Shown: positions 1-10,539 of the stretch, in pieces | How the letters are laid out: every line of letters starts with the position of its first letter | Numbering within the stretch: the first letter of the stretch is position 1 | Source of the DNA: Neobacillus pocheonensis | Lineage (GTDB): Bacteria; Bacillota; Bacilli; Bacillales; Cytobacillaceae | Direction of reading: 5' to 3' | Length of the DNA stretch: 64,000 nucleotides | Assembly: GCA_023702235.1 (NCBI GenBank) | Contig: JAMQCR010000001.1 | Coordinates: forward strand, 2,604,001 to 2,668,000 | The notes under the pieces: generated by a model | What the model saw: the letters and a program-made list of their open reading frames with translations, nothing else | Databases searched by the model: none | Told to the model about the DNA's origin: nothing | Translations under genes and position numbers: made by a program

Positions 1-39
1 AAAGATATCAATTCCCATCGGATTTGATATCCCACTTTT

Positions 40-1067
<1,028 letters not shown>

Positions 1068-1285
1068 TTAATTTCTGTTGATATTTTTTTAATCTTTTTT
1101 TGTTAACTTCCCAAGCATGCATGGTGGTGCATTTGACCTCCTCAATCGACTCCAAAGATTTCAAGAGCTTTTAAAAGCGTTTGATGTTGATTGTCCCGTA
1201 AAATTAGAATAGCAAGGGAACTACATAAGGTCATTTGGAAAGAATATAACAATTTAGCATTGTGGTTAATTCATTATTTATTTTT

Positions 1286-1480
1286 CTATCCCTTGATCGA
1301 AAAATGCACTTCCTCTAGCAATGTAGATCCTATATCATCAGGGTTTTTGATTTCTTCGATTCGAAGGGAGATTCCCCTCCATTCGAATCGTTTTTTTAGG
1401 CATATGGTATTTCCCCTGTCTCCATAAAGATTTAGGGTGTCCGGACAAAAATGGTATAGTAAAAGTTCCAATAAACCCAT
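1286..1480 (-). pseudogene. gatD: GatD stub: N-terminus of the lipid II isoglutaminyl synthase glutaminase subunit
   Basis: About 60 residues match the start of GatD, the class I glutamine amidotransferase that feeds ammonia to MurT: LLLYHFCPDTLNLYGDRGN, then RFEWRGISLRIEEI. The frame then stops, far short of the usual ~240 residues, so the nucleophilic Cys and the catalytic His region are absent. It follows murT directly, as expected. Nothing downstream to the mreB-like gene resembles the missing part, so a deletion joined gatD to the mreB flank. Without GatD from elsewhere, MurT could not amidate lipid II using glutamine. Confidence 0.7.
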
Positions 1481-2813
1481 CTCGTTTATTTCGCTTCCCT
1501 GCTTCCTGTGAGAGAATAGTTACCATTGATGTAAGACAGGTGTAAGTTGCCATGATATACGTGGGATATCCCTTACGTTTGGCATAAAGGACCGCTTCTT
1601 TCATGTCAGGTAGAATGATGATTTTTTCTTCTGGAAAACCGGCATATTTCATCCTAAGTGCCGCGTCATGTGCCCTTTTTCCGCTTGCAATAAACGTCTC
1701 CACCTCTTCACGGTTCGCTAATTCCATGTCGATATCCCATATCCAGGAGATATCTTCCCCATCAGCAAGGTTGTCATTTAAGCAAAAAATTAGTTGTTTA
1801 TTTTCATCAGTTTGTAAATACTCAGATAGTGTTACGTTTCCTCCAGCAGGGTTTTTCACTAGGTTAAGCTTCCAAGTATCCTCACCAATGAAAAATTCTT
1901 GCATTCTTCCATCTGTTTTATGATAGGACATCAGACCCTCTCGGATCTCCTTTGTATTCATACCCATTTCTTGACAAGCACAAATGGCAAGAAGTGCATT
2001 ATAAGCATTGTACATTCCTTTTAAGGTCGTCGGGTAGTCCTTTCCATCCATGGTAAGTCGAATCCCTTTTTCCCCCTGGTAAATCTTTTCGGCAGAAAGG
2101 GTTGTTTGAGGACGGGTAAAGCCGCAGGTACATTGATAATGTCCTAGATGACCAAAATGAACGGTGGTGTATGTGAATTCTTTCTGGCAGATTGGGCAAT
2201 ATTTCGATTCACCCATCGTATATGATTGAAACCGCCCTGCATTTTCATCAAGTCCGACATAAATGTTTTTTGTTTGAAGGTCTGAAAACCTATTAACAAA
2301 CGGATCATCAGCATTTAATATTAATTTAACATCAACTGATTTCAAACTGTCCTTCATTTTTTCTATAAGTAAGTCAAGCTCACCGTATCTGTCCAGTTGA
2401 TCCCGAAAGAAATTTGTTACGATTAGGTAGTCTGGTTGACACTCCAATATTGCTTTTGGAAGGCTTGCTTCATCCACTTCGATTACTGCTACATCATTCA
2501 TCATGAACCCAATAAAAGGAGCATTGCGAACAATCGTTGCTGAGATTCCGGTAACCATGTTAGAACCTTCGCGATTAGTTAACACCGTTTTGCCTGAAGT
2601 TTCTAGTAAATGAGCAAGCAAATTCACGGTAGTAGTTTTTCCATTCGTTCCTGTTATATAGATGATTTCTTTTGCATTACTTCTTAAGTGACGTAAAAAT
2701 TTACCATCTAATTTTCTTGCCACGACCCCAGAGATCGTGCTTCCTCCATTACCTATCATTCGACTGACTGTTCCTGCTGTTTTCCCTGCCCAGATAGCTA
2801 ATTGTGTATTCAT
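1338..2813 (-). CDS. murT: Lipid II isoglutaminyl synthase, Mur ligase-like subunit MurT
   Basis: With GatD, MurT amidates the alpha-carboxyl of D-Glu in the lipid II stem peptide, using ATP. The sequence shows the Mur-ligase ATP loop ITGTNGKTT near residue 60, and the family zinc-ribbon insertion with Cys pairs CPIC and CTCG near residues 205-225. The acidic DNLADGEDISWIWD segment lies in the C-terminal domain. I start at ATG 2813 because GAAGGAG sits 7 bases upstream; an earlier in-frame ATG at 2837 has no good site. The last ~45 residues look foreign and overlap the gatD frame. A one-base indel near 1500 probably makes the frame run past its normal stop, since one shift would give a stop just before gatD. 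Confidence 0.9.
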   Translation of the reverse strand: MNTQLAIWAGKTAGTVSRMIGNGGSTISGVVARKLDGKFLRHLRSNAKEIIYITGTNGKTTTVNLLAHLLETSGKTVLTNREGSNMVTGISATIVRNAPFIGFMMNDVAVIEVDEASLPKAILECQPDYLIVTNFFRDQLDRYGELDLLIEKMKDSLKSVDVKLILNADDPFVNRFSDLQTKNIYVGLDENAGRFQSYTMGESKYCPICQKEFTYTTVHFGHLGHYQCTCGFTRPQTTLSAEKIYQGEKGIRLTMDGKDYPTTLKGMYNAYNALLAICACQEMGMNTKEIREGLMSYHKTDGRMQEFFIGEDTWKLNLVKNPAGGNVTLSEYLQTDENKQLIFCLNDNLADGEDISWIWDIDMELANREEVETFIASGKRAHDAALRMKYAGFPEEKIIILPDMKEAVLYAKRKGYPTYIMATYTCLTSMVTILSQEAGKRNKRDGFIGTFTIPFLSGHPKSLWRQGKYHMPKKTIRMEGNLPSNRRNQKP

Positions 2814-2837
2814 ATCTTCTCCTTCAAAGTTTGTCAC

Positions 2838-3266
2838 AACTTAATGCTTACTTAAACTATCCATAAATTTTAGAATGTTGGTATATTGGTGCTCTAGTAA
2901 CTAGCAGCTAAAACTTTCTAATCAAAGTTTCATATATTTCTTACCTGTTTATTATAATCCACTAAATAGAGTTGTCGTAGGAACATCATTTAATTTAAGA
3001 AAAATTTTATTATTTCATAATAAAGCTGTGCTATTATTATGAAATTCAATGGGTTGAAGAAGAATATGGAGTAAGATTAGCATGTAAATGCGGGAGTAAA
3101 GAGGTGGAAAAAGGTTTTTAATATTCAGATCATAATATTTAATAAACTAATGTCCACTCCTTTCTTAAAAATAGGGAAGGATGAATACTTCCTCCCTATT
3201 TATCTTGAAAGTAATATACAACACACAAAAAATAGTTATAATATTTAATGATTTTAACTGTTGTAT
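2838..3266. other. Gap with a short possible gene relic
   Basis: AT-rich intergenic stretch with no full gene. On the plus strand about 3020 to 3121, an open frame without a clear start ends in EEEYGVRLACKCGSKEVEKGF; the CxC pair and charged tail look like the end of a small zinc-binding protein. No ribosome site or family match can be offered. Confidence 0.3.
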
Positions 3267-4649
3267 TTATATCGCTTCACCGTAAGTTTTGTGATATCCT
3301 CTAGTTTTCAATTCAATTACTAGCTGTTTGGCACTATCTAATGTTGTATCGATGACAAACTGGTAAGGGTCATTGGCTTTTGGAACTTCATTTTTACCAT
3401 ACGTTTTAAGATTAACCCCACGGCATGCTAATCCACGCTTTTCAAATTCACTAACTAAACCTTTTGCTTGCCAAAAAGCTGTGTTTGGAATAACGACATG
3501 TACATGTATTTTTTTGCTAGCTGGTTGCACTGTTGTCGACGTTTTTGTTGTGCTAGCTTGTGAAGGCGCAGATGGTGCATCAGGAATAAATAGTAAACCG
3601 TGTGGTGCATTTAGTCCGCTTGCAAATGCTTGAATGTGTCCCGTTGCTAAATCCAATGTTCCAATTTTGTTTGCGAGATTAGCAGGCGTTCCATCTCCAC
3701 CAGGAATTGCAACAAATGCTTGTCCTTTTGTAAAGTTACCTTTAATAGCGTAAACTGTGTTGGCACTAGTATCTGATACAAGTAATGTTCCGGATTGGCT
3801 TGTTGCCCAAGCTGTGTCATCAACAGGAGCGTCTATAGCTAGTCTTGTTAGAGATTGATTTGGAGTTCCAATCTTCTTTGCGAAAATCAGCTGTTTATCT
3901 GCTTGTCCGTCCAACATAAAATCACCTGCAAACCTAGGACTTTCCGCAGGAACCATTTTGTTAGAGTCATTATCTGTTAAGCCTAACGTAACGGATTGTC
4001 CTGTCACAGCGTCTTTTGCAGTCGCATTGTTGGTAAATACAGTTTGTAACTTTACAGTATTTGTTTTGTCATCTAATGTAGCTTGGAACAAAGCTGCTTT
4101 TGAAACGTCTGACGGATTTGAGGCGCTAATGTAAATTTTTCCGTTTTGGATGGTAATCGCGTCAGTTCCGCCACCTGTTGCCATAGTCCCTGCTGCGGTT
4201 GGTGCATCAGGAGCAGGATTATACGTATAATCCTTGACTTGGTTTGCATTTGGATAAATTACATAAAATGTAGAATTGCCGTCTTCATTTGCCGTTGCTA
4301 ACAAACGATTATTATTTGGGTCTGCTGTCAAACCGTCGCATTTCCCTGTGACAGTCCAACTTTTGATTTTTTCTCCAGAAAGATTGTACTCAATAATGGT
4401 ACTTTTTGTGTTTCCTGTAGCGCTTGCTTTCCCATCTGATCCAACGCCGTTTTGGTATCCGATAAAAATGTGATCTCCTAATCTGGTAATATCATCTGGA
4501 TTTGTAGCTGTTCCGTCTTGACCAAACATGGAAACTTTGTAACCGCTTGGTACAGTAACAGTGTTAGGTGGATTAGCAGCAAATGCAGGAACACTCATTG
4601 AAAGAAGACCAATTGAAAGAACTGGTATTGTAAGAAATTTTTTTTTCAC
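3267..4649 (-). CDS. Secreted beta-propeller-like protein with C-terminal SPOR-like segment
   Basis: Exported protein of unknown role. Residues 1-24 form a signal peptide: KKK, a hydrophobic core, then AFA-AN as cleavage site. Residues ~25-355 contain repeated blades resembling NHL/SMP-30-type propellers (ITRLGDHIFIGYQNG, IIEYNLSGEKIKSW, GLTADPNNNRLLATANEDG, LNAPHGLLFIPDAP). A Ser/Thr/Ala/Pro linker (~356-378) leads to a last domain of ~80 residues starting KKIHVHVVIPNT, whose alternating strand/helix pattern resembles SPOR-type or similar small alpha/beta domains. Start is GTG behind TGAGGAGGATT. It stands alone, with about 600 bases of gene-poor DNA upstream. The propeller reading is by pattern only. 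Confidence 0.7.
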   Translation of the reverse strand: MKKKFLTIPVLSIGLLSMSVPAFAANPPNTVTVPSGYKVSMFGQDGTATNPDDITRLGDHIFIGYQNGVGSDGKASATGNTKSTIIEYNLSGEKIKSWTVTGKCDGLTADPNNNRLLATANEDGNSTFYVIYPNANQVKDYTYNPAPDAPTAAGTMATGGGTDAITIQNGKIYISASNPSDVSKAALFQATLDDKTNTVKLQTVFTNNATAKDAVTGQSVTLGLTDNDSNKMVPAESPRFAGDFMLDGQADKQLIFAKKIGTPNQSLTRLAIDAPVDDTAWATSQSGTLLVSDTSANTVYAIKGNFTKGQAFVAIPGGDGTPANLANKIGTLDLATGHIQAFASGLNAPHGLLFIPDAPSAPSQASTTKTSTTVQPASKKIHVHVVIPNTAFWQAKGLVSEFEKRGLACRGVNLKTYGKNEVPKANDPYQFVIDTTLDSAKQLVIELKTRGYHKTYGEAI

Positions 4650-5313
4650 AATAATCCTCCTCAGGAACTGATGTGGCTTGTACCCTATAATGCTAATGGA
4701 TTAATTTGAAGAGGATGTAAAGTGATGCTAAAGATTGTGTAAAGAAAGAACTTTCAAAAATTAATTGCCACGACCAGTAGCGTTATTTTAAGTTATCTAA
4801 ACAGGTACATCGTGTGAACTGAATTTATTAATTTCTCAAAATTTACCGGCAAGGTTGGATTGGCACAACTACACTTAACATTAATATTCCTGATTGGGCT
4901 GGAGTATGGCTCTGTGTATTCCCAATAGTAGAGACATTATCTTTACAAGCTGTAGCTGTAATTTTCGTAGTAAACAGAGATAATGAGCAGACCCATAGGT
5001 TTGCTCTTTTTTCGAGACAAATATTAGGTCTTTAAACTCCATAATACTTTTCGGTAAAAATTCACCCACTTTTAACATCTAAATCCTGCTCATTGCTGGT
5101 TTTTCTTTCAAATTTAACTGTAAAAATGGAAGTCATAAAATGGACAATTTACATTTACATATATTTGAACTAGCACTTTAACCCTATTCATTATTTTATT
5201 GAAGTCATTCAAAATATTTTGATTTCCCAATCCTACTTAAGGCTATAGATTAATTCCTAATATTACTCAAAAAGTTTTTGAAATTGTTCCTTATTCTTGA
5301 ACTACCCCCAAAA
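4650..5313. other. Gene-poor gap
   Basis: About 660 bases of AT-rich sequence. Only short frames without ribosome sites are present, for example a 65-codon minus-strand frame at 4881-5078 that I do not accept. No RNA gene or strong hairpin was seen. Confidence 0.5.
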
Positions 5314-5375
5314 ATGGTGCCTGACCCCCGGCGCAGTAACGCTTTAATTCGTCGTGGGACTGTCCCTAAGACCCC
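5314..5375. repeat. REP-like intergenic palindromic repeat
   Basis: Contains GGTGCCTGACCCCC and, about 35 bases later, the near-palindrome GGGACTGTCCC followed by AAGACCCC. From memory, such GC-rich units recur between genes in many Bacillus genomes and are thought to be REP-type elements mobilised by RAYT transposases; no RAYT gene is visible here. It sits at the 3' end of the phage-type replication remnant. Confidence 0.5.
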
Positions 5376-5388
5376 CTTTCTCTCACTT

Positions 5389-5810
5389 TCACCTTCTCAT
5401 AAAACATCCCGCTATAGCCGGAAAACTCTTGAATTCCTTCTTCATGTCTCGAAACGAAATGACACTATTTCCTCTAGTAAGATCCAATTCTAGCGGATAT
5501 TCGTGACAGTTCAATGGGGTTTTATGAAATGATTTGGTATAAAATTGGATGGCCTCTTCCTGACTGCTAGCATAGATAAAGACAAAAGCCCTCTGGTTAA
5601 TCTTCAGGGAGTAGATACCAACCTTATGAAAACCTAATACATTGTTTTGAATCATATACGCTACTTTTTGATGATTCGCTTGGTTTAAGTCTATTTTTGA
5701 AGGGTCGTCCTCTAATGAAATTTTCTTCTCCGCTAGTAAATGGTAGATGTAATGGGCAATGAGGATTCTTCAAAAAGGAAACAATCCTGGTACATATCTT
5801 TCACAAGCAT
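5389..5810 (-). CDS. Conserved hypothetical next to phage-type dnaB, frameshifted
   Basis: The C-terminal 88 codons (5655 to 5389) are clean: QRAFVFIYASSQEEAIQFY and a Cys-His pair in LNCHEYP. Reading upstream, the same frame continues through IAHYIYHLLAEKK but meets TGA near 5770. The frame shifted by one base reads MLVKDMYQDCFLFEE and starts at ATG 5810 behind GAGGTG. So one gene of about 140 residues with a one-base frameshift near 5765-5775 is the simplest reading. No function is recognised. It follows the replicative helicase in the same direction and probably belongs to that replication module. Confidence 0.55.
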
Positions 5811-5878
5811 GTGATAACACCTCGTTATTCGATTCTTTTTTCATCCGTGGGCTTACGTTTTAAATGGCTAAAAATAGG

Positions 5879-7144
5879 TTATACCAGGGTAAGACTTTGT
5901 TCCTTTTGGTCCTCTAGTCTTCCTGTATGCTCGTTGTAATTCACCGCGATGGTTCCAACTGGACCATTTCGGTTTTTTGAGACAATGATTTCAAGGGAAT
6001 GATCCTTAGAGTCCTTGTCATAATACGCTTCACGATACAAGAACAAAATGACATCGGCATCCTGTTCAACACTGCCCGATTCCCGAATATCAGACATCAT
6101 TGGCCGTTTATTGGCTCTTGATTCCACCGATCGATTAAGCTGCGCCAAACAAATGGCGGGGCAATCAAAATCCTTCGCCATCGTTTTCAACGATTTGGAT
6201 ATTTCCGTTACCTGTAAATGGGAATTCCCGCCGTAAAATTGATTTGAATGGATCGGTGTTAAGTAATCAATAAAAAGGATCGGTTTCTTGCATGGAAATT
6301 GATTCATCAGCTTTCTCGTTTTCGCTCTCATTTCGGCAATCGTTTGTCCTGCCCCATCAAAAATTTGCATATTGGTTTCAGTGAGAACACCAATCACATC
6401 CGACCATTTATTCTTTTGATTTATATTAAGCATACTTTTCGGATCCCGCATTTTTGCGCGGTTAAAGCCCCCTGCCGAAGCGATTAATCGGGACGTTATC
6501 AGCTTTTCAGGCATTTCTAAGGAAAATACGAGCGGCAGAAACCCTACCAAACCCGTCATTTTTGCAAAATGAAGCATCACTTCAGTTTTTCCCATCGATG
6601 GTCTTGCTGCTAAAATCGTTACTTCCCCGCCCTGAAAGCCTCTCGTCACCTCGTCGAGCTTTTTGATACCTGTTGTCGCACTTCTCTGGCGTATTTGATC
6701 CTCCCAGAGTGCCTCATAGATATCTGCCAACGCCTGTTGTAAGGACGTGTGATCCTCCATCTTCATTTGGTTAATTTTATCCAATTCGGCAATGACTTTC
6801 GCAATCTCCCAATCATTCATTGCTGCAACGCTCAAGATGTTTCTCTTTTCCCGCTCCTTCCACAGTTCAAGAATGAGCTTCTCCGTTGGGTCAAATTTCT
6901 CAATATCTGCATACGATAACAGCTCAGAAAGGTAAGACATTCCACCGAATGATTCGAGATCGGGTAAGGTTGTAAGCGTGAGCAAATCAATATTCTTACC
7001 AGCTCGCTTTAACTCCACCATTCTTCGCATTAATTCTTTATGCCGTGTACTTTCAAGCTGTTCAGGTTGAATCACGGTATCCTTGAGTAAGTACTCCGCC
7101 TTCATCAAGCTGCCTAAGAACGCTTTTTCAGCAATGCTCATCAC
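5879..7144 (-). CDS. DnaB-like replicative DNA helicase (phage/prophage type)
   Basis: ATP-driven replication-fork helicase. The N-terminal ~100 residues match the DnaB primase-interaction domain (EKAFLGSLM, FGGMSYLSELL). The RecA core has Walker A AARPSMGKTE (~residue 185), SLEMPE, Walker B ILFIDYL and the conserved DIRESGSVEQDADVI motif near residue 360. At 421 residues it is slightly shorter than chromosomal DnaB (~450). It overlaps the upstream DnaD-like gene by 4 bases, the usual phage loader-helicase pairing. The cell's own dnaB would normally lie in another neighbourhood, so I take this as a prophage relic copy. Confidence 0.85.
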   Translation of the reverse strand: MMSIAEKAFLGSLMKAEYLLKDTVIQPEQLESTRHKELMRRMVELKRAGKNIDLLTLTTLPDLESFGGMSYLSELLSYADIEKFDPTEKLILELWKEREKRNILSVAAMNDWEIAKVIAELDKINQMKMEDHTSLQQALADIYEALWEDQIRQRSATTGIKKLDEVTRGFQGGEVTILAARPSMGKTEVMLHFAKMTGLVGFLPLVFSLEMPEKLITSRLIASAGGFNRAKMRDPKSMLNINQKNKWSDVIGVLTETNMQIFDGAGQTIAEMRAKTRKLMNQFPCKKPILFIDYLTPIHSNQFYGGNSHLQVTEISKSLKTMAKDFDCPAICLAQLNRSVESRANKRPMMSDIRESGSVEQDADVILFLYREAYYDKDSKDHSLEIIVSKNRNGPVGTIAVNYNEHTGRLEDQKEQSLTLV

Positions 7145-8142
7145 TCTTCACCTGCCGTTAGATCGAGTGTAAATCCACTTGGAATCGCTCTTCCGGGAGG
7201 AACCGATTCACTTAATTGCCTAGACTTAAGTACAGGCTTTTGGAACTCACAATACGAATCAATTTCTTCGACGGTCAGTAAAGATTCATTTTCCCAGTTT
7301 TTGAGAATCCCAACAATATAGTTCTGCTTTCGCTTGTTATTAGCACACGCAATATTCATCGCTTTTAAAATTATCTCTTTCGGCTGTAAAAAACTAGAAT
7401 CATCTAACCAAGATAACAGCTGCTGTTTTACATTCACGTTCGAAAAACCAAATCCATTCGCATCCCAAAACTCAACAATTTCTTTCACATCTTCTGTTTT
7501 TTGATTACTTTGTAAGGGATTTTCTATGTCTAGATTATTTTCTATATTTGGGTAGAAAGCTTGTTGTTGTTTTTCTTTTTGTTTTTCTTTTTCTTTTTGT
7601 CCACGTATCGTATGATGATAAAGTAACGTATCGTCAAATTCTTCACATTCGGAATCGATATATGTATTATTTTCATCTTGATCCACCATTTCCTTACCGA
7701 AAAATATCTCTTCTTGTTTGCAAAAACTTTCATAAAGGCTTCGTATTTCCTGTTTATGAATGGATTCCGAAACATACCGTATAAGTGATTGATCCTCGAC
7801 ATCTTTTAATTCGGAAATAATACAATCCATGACCGGTTTTCCGCCTTTATCCAGGTTATCCTTCCCCCAGTTTTTAATCGCAAGTTCTCTTGTTTCAGGA
7901 TTGTAACGAATCAACTTGTGATGCAGGGTGAAGCGGTCCATTAACGAATAAACACTCTCAATCGAATAACCCAAATCAAAAGCCATTTGTTTTTTCGTAA
8001 TTCGATAGATTCCAATTTGGGTAGTTTGTGGATTCGTAAGCAGATAAAGGTAAAAATATTTGTCCTCTGGGGTCATTTCCTCCATAACAATCGGATTCTT
8101 CCAAAATTCAGTCCGCACCATTCTATATTTTGCCATCATCAA
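7141..8142 (-). CDS. DnaD-like phage replication initiation protein
   Basis: Likely remodels origin DNA and helps load the adjacent helicase. The N-terminal ~115 residues form a winged-helix-like region (FWKNPIVMEEMTPEDKYFYLYLL, YRITKKQMAFDLG). A Lys/Gln low-complexity linker at ~200-215 (EKEKQKEKQQQ) precedes a DnaD C-terminal-like domain at ~230-300 with ILKNWENESLLTVEEI, the YxxxILxxW-type motif of DnaD/DnaB2 proteins. The linker is encoded by a long CTTTTT tract (7565-7600), a hot spot for length errors. Start at 8142; the next ATG (8139) is also possible. Confidence 0.8.
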   Translation of the reverse strand: MMMAKYRMVRTEFWKNPIVMEEMTPEDKYFYLYLLTNPQTTQIGIYRITKKQMAFDLGYSIESVYSLMDRFTLHHKLIRYNPETRELAIKNWGKDNLDKGGKPVMDCIISELKDVEDQSLIRYVSESIHKQEIRSLYESFCKQEEIFFGKEMVDQDENNTYIDSECEEFDDTLLYHHTIRGQKEKEKQKEKQQQAFYPNIENNLDIENPLQSNQKTEDVKEIVEFWDANGFGFSNVNVKQQLLSWLDDSSFLQPKEIILKAMNIACANNKRKQNYIVGILKNWENESLLTVEEIDSYCEFQKPVLKSRQLSESVPPGRAIPSGFTLDLTAGEE

Positions 8143-8323
8143 CCACTGTCCTTTCTACTACTAAAATCCTTTTCATAGATGATATATGGTTTATTGAAGA
8201 AAAAGGAAAGTATGGTTTTTATAAAAATGTGAATGTTTTATGACAAAAGAAATCTCTTGTTAAGCTATGGTAATTCTTGTATGAGAAATGTGAAAAATAA
8301 ATTCAAATCCTATTTTTTCCCAC

Positions 8324-8371
8324 AAAAAAACACTCGCAGATGTGATTTAACAACATTTGCGAGTGTTTTTT
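8324..8371 (-). terminator. Rho-independent terminator
   Basis: AACACTCGCA and TGCGAGTGTT arms with a ~20-base loop, flanked by A and T runs so it can work on both strands. It lies 18 bases beyond the M20 peptidase stop codon. Confidence 0.85.
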
Positions 8372-8388
8372 TGTTTTTACTATTGACT

Positions 8389-9756
8389 TTATTTTTCAAT
8401 CAGATCTAAAAATGTGCAAATCGTTAAGATGCCTTTATCAAAGTTTTCTAAGTTAAAATGTTCATTCGGAGCATGGAGATTTTCATCTGGCAAGCCGAAT
8501 CCCATTAAGACAACGGGAGCATTCAGTGAGTGGCTGAAATCCGATACAATCGGAATCGAGCCACCCTCTCTTTTGTAAACGGGTGATTTCCCATACACGT
8601 TTTGATAAGCAAGGGCCGCTTTTTGAATCATCGGGCTATCGATAGGGGTTAAGAATGGGTTGCCTGTATCACCGAGAGAAACTTCGACCGTGCATCCCTT
8701 TGATGCATTTTCTTCCAAATGCTTTTTGATCAATCCCTGTATCTTTTCCGGCTGTTGATTATGGACAAGACGGCAGGTTATCTTGGCATGTGCCTCGTTC
8801 GGGATCACCGTTTTTGTACCCTCTCCCTGAAAGCCACCCCATAAGCCGTTAATTTCTAATGTCGGCCGGGAACTGATTCTCACCGGGTAGGGATAATTAT
8901 GCTCTCCTCCAGTCAATTCTGTTAAACCTAACGATTTTTTCAACTTTTCTTCATCAAAACCCAATGCTTTAATTTGTTCCTTTTCAAATTCTGTCAGTTC
9001 AACAACATCATCATAAAAATGTGTCACATTTACTTTCCCTTCTTCATCATGAAGGGTAGAAAGCATCTGTACCAATATATGGTTGGCGTTCTGAACTCCC
9101 CCTCCGAACATGCCAGAATGCAAATCAGAATTAGCCGTTTTAAGAGAAACCTCCAGTGCGCATAAGCCTCTTAAAGAATAAGTGATGGCAGGGACTCCTT
9201 TATCCCACATATCGGAGTCGGAAATAACAACCACATCACAGGACATTTTTTCATGATTTTCGGATAAAAACATAGGAAGATGGGGGCTTCCGATTTCTTC
9301 TTCCCCTTCAATGCAAAATTTAATGTTTACAGGCAATTTTCCGTCTGTTTCCAATAACGTTTCCACTGCTTTGATATGTAGGAACATCTGGCCTTTATCA
9401 TCGGTAGCCCCTCTGGCAAAAATCTTTTCATCACGGATGTCCGGTTCAAATGGAGGGGTTTCCCATAATTTCACAGGGTCAACGGGCTGTACGTCATAAT
9501 GACCGTATACTAAGACTGTCGGGGCATTTTCCTGATGGAGCCAGTCAGCATAAATAATCGGGTGGCCTTTTGTCTGGATGATTTCAACATGTTCCATTCC
9601 AATGTTCTTCAATTTATCGGAAATCCATGAAGCGGCTTTTTGGATATCTCCTTTATACTCAGATAAGGAACTAATGCTTGGTATACGGAGCAAATCTTTT
9701 AATTCCTCGACATTTTTATGATGATTTTTTGATAAAAGCTCGGATAAATGACTCAT
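8389..9756 (-). CDS. M20 family metallopeptidase (dipeptidase/carboxypeptidase)
   Basis: Cytosolic di-zinc peptidase of the M20/CNDP2 group. Metal-ligand motifs are in order: YGHYDVQP (~residue 85), ARGATDDKGQ (~115), the EGEEEIGS general-base segment (~150), VVISDSDMW (~175) and SDFSHSLNAP (~420). A dimerisation domain lies between, with the TANSDLHSGMFGGGVQN signature. The 455 residues are normal. Start ATG follows AAAGGTGATAAA. Exact substrate unknown; homologues cleave dipeptides or acylated amino acids. A small gene starts just upstream on the same strand. Confidence 0.9.
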   Translation of the reverse strand: MSHLSELLSKNHHKNVEELKDLLRIPSISSLSEYKGDIQKAASWISDKLKNIGMEHVEIIQTKGHPIIYADWLHQENAPTVLVYGHYDVQPVDPVKLWETPPFEPDIRDEKIFARGATDDKGQMFLHIKAVETLLETDGKLPVNIKFCIEGEEEIGSPHLPMFLSENHEKMSCDVVVISDSDMWDKGVPAITYSLRGLCALEVSLKTANSDLHSGMFGGGVQNANHILVQMLSTLHDEEGKVNVTHFYDDVVELTEFEKEQIKALGFDEEKLKKSLGLTELTGGEHNYPYPVRISSRPTLEINGLWGGFQGEGTKTVIPNEAHAKITCRLVHNQQPEKIQGLIKKHLEENASKGCTVEVSLGDTGNPFLTPIDSPMIQKAALAYQNVYGKSPVYKREGGSIPIVSDFSHSLNAPVVLMGFGLPDENLHAPNEHFNLENFDKGILTICTFLDLIEK

Positions 9757-9786
9757 TTTATCACCTTTTCTATTTTATTTTCTATA

Positions 9787-10116
9787 TTAAATTACCTCAC
9801 CATGTATGAGGGATGTGACACCGAATGGTAAATTTCCTTCAGCAATTTGATTCAGATGCCACCACCATTCTTCTCGGGGATTTTTTGATGTGGAAAAATC
9901 ATATACCCTGCTCATATGTTCCACCATCTTTTTGGCATTTTGGATTAATTGCAAATCATACCTAGCCAATTCCAATTTTTCTTGAAAGATTAATTCATCG
10001 TAAACCTTATGCAGTTCACTTCTATCATGCATCATTCGGATGCTTTCGAAAGGGATGGCTTCAAAATCATTTACATCCTCACCAAAATTTTCAATTTCCT
10101 TTTTATATCGGCTCAT
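9787..10116 (-). CDS. Hypothetical protein, 109 residues
   Basis: Not recognised. A soluble, charged, mostly helical protein with a Trp-rich patch (REEWWWHLNQ) near residue 83. Start ATG follows GGAAGGT. It ends 30 bases before the peptidase gene on the same strand and may be co-transcribed with it. Confidence 0.6.
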   Translation of the reverse strand: MSRYKKEIENFGEDVNDFEAIPFESIRMMHDRSELHKVYDELIFQEKLELARYDLQLIQNAKKMVEHMSRVYDFSTSKNPREEWWWHLNQIAEGNLPFGVTSLIHGEVI

Positions 10117-10539
10117 TCAAAAACCTTCCTAACCTTTCCCAAATAAGTATATCCATCTTCAATTTTTAGATAACTACTGGTGTTTTTTCTGAACATACAA
10201 GTTTCCATTACTTTATCTTTACCCACGATAACCATCCATTGTCCGTCATCATCAAAAGTACTGTCCTATATATCCGATGTCCCTAAACACAGTCATTTAT
10301 AACTGCACTAACCTTTTTTCTTCTGCTATTTAGTTGTTTCTATCACTATCAATTCTTTTTATATAAAGTATCATAATCTTCTAAATTTAATTGATACTAT
10401 TCGTGTATAAACTTATTCGTTGATGAGGCTGAAAATTTGTGTAATCATCTACCGTCTTCTGTACTTTCGATGTGAAGGATTGAGGCATTAAATTGAAATT
10501 TTATAATGGGTGTCCTTTTTCCTTTTCTTTTGCTTTGTT
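10117..10539. other. Gap, nothing found
   Basis: About 420 bases of AT-rich sequence with only short frames that lack ribosome sites. Confidence 0.4.

Noticed and set aside
4881..5078. 65-codon frame on the minus strand
   Set aside because: No ribosome site, poor codon pattern, no recognisable sequence.
5389..5838. In-frame TGA read as selenocysteine, suggested by the tRNA-Sec genes
   Set aside because: The other frame upstream of the TGA gives a better start (ribosome site, MLVKDMYQDCFLFEE), so a one-base frameshift explains it; no SECIS-like hairpin after the TGA and no redox context.
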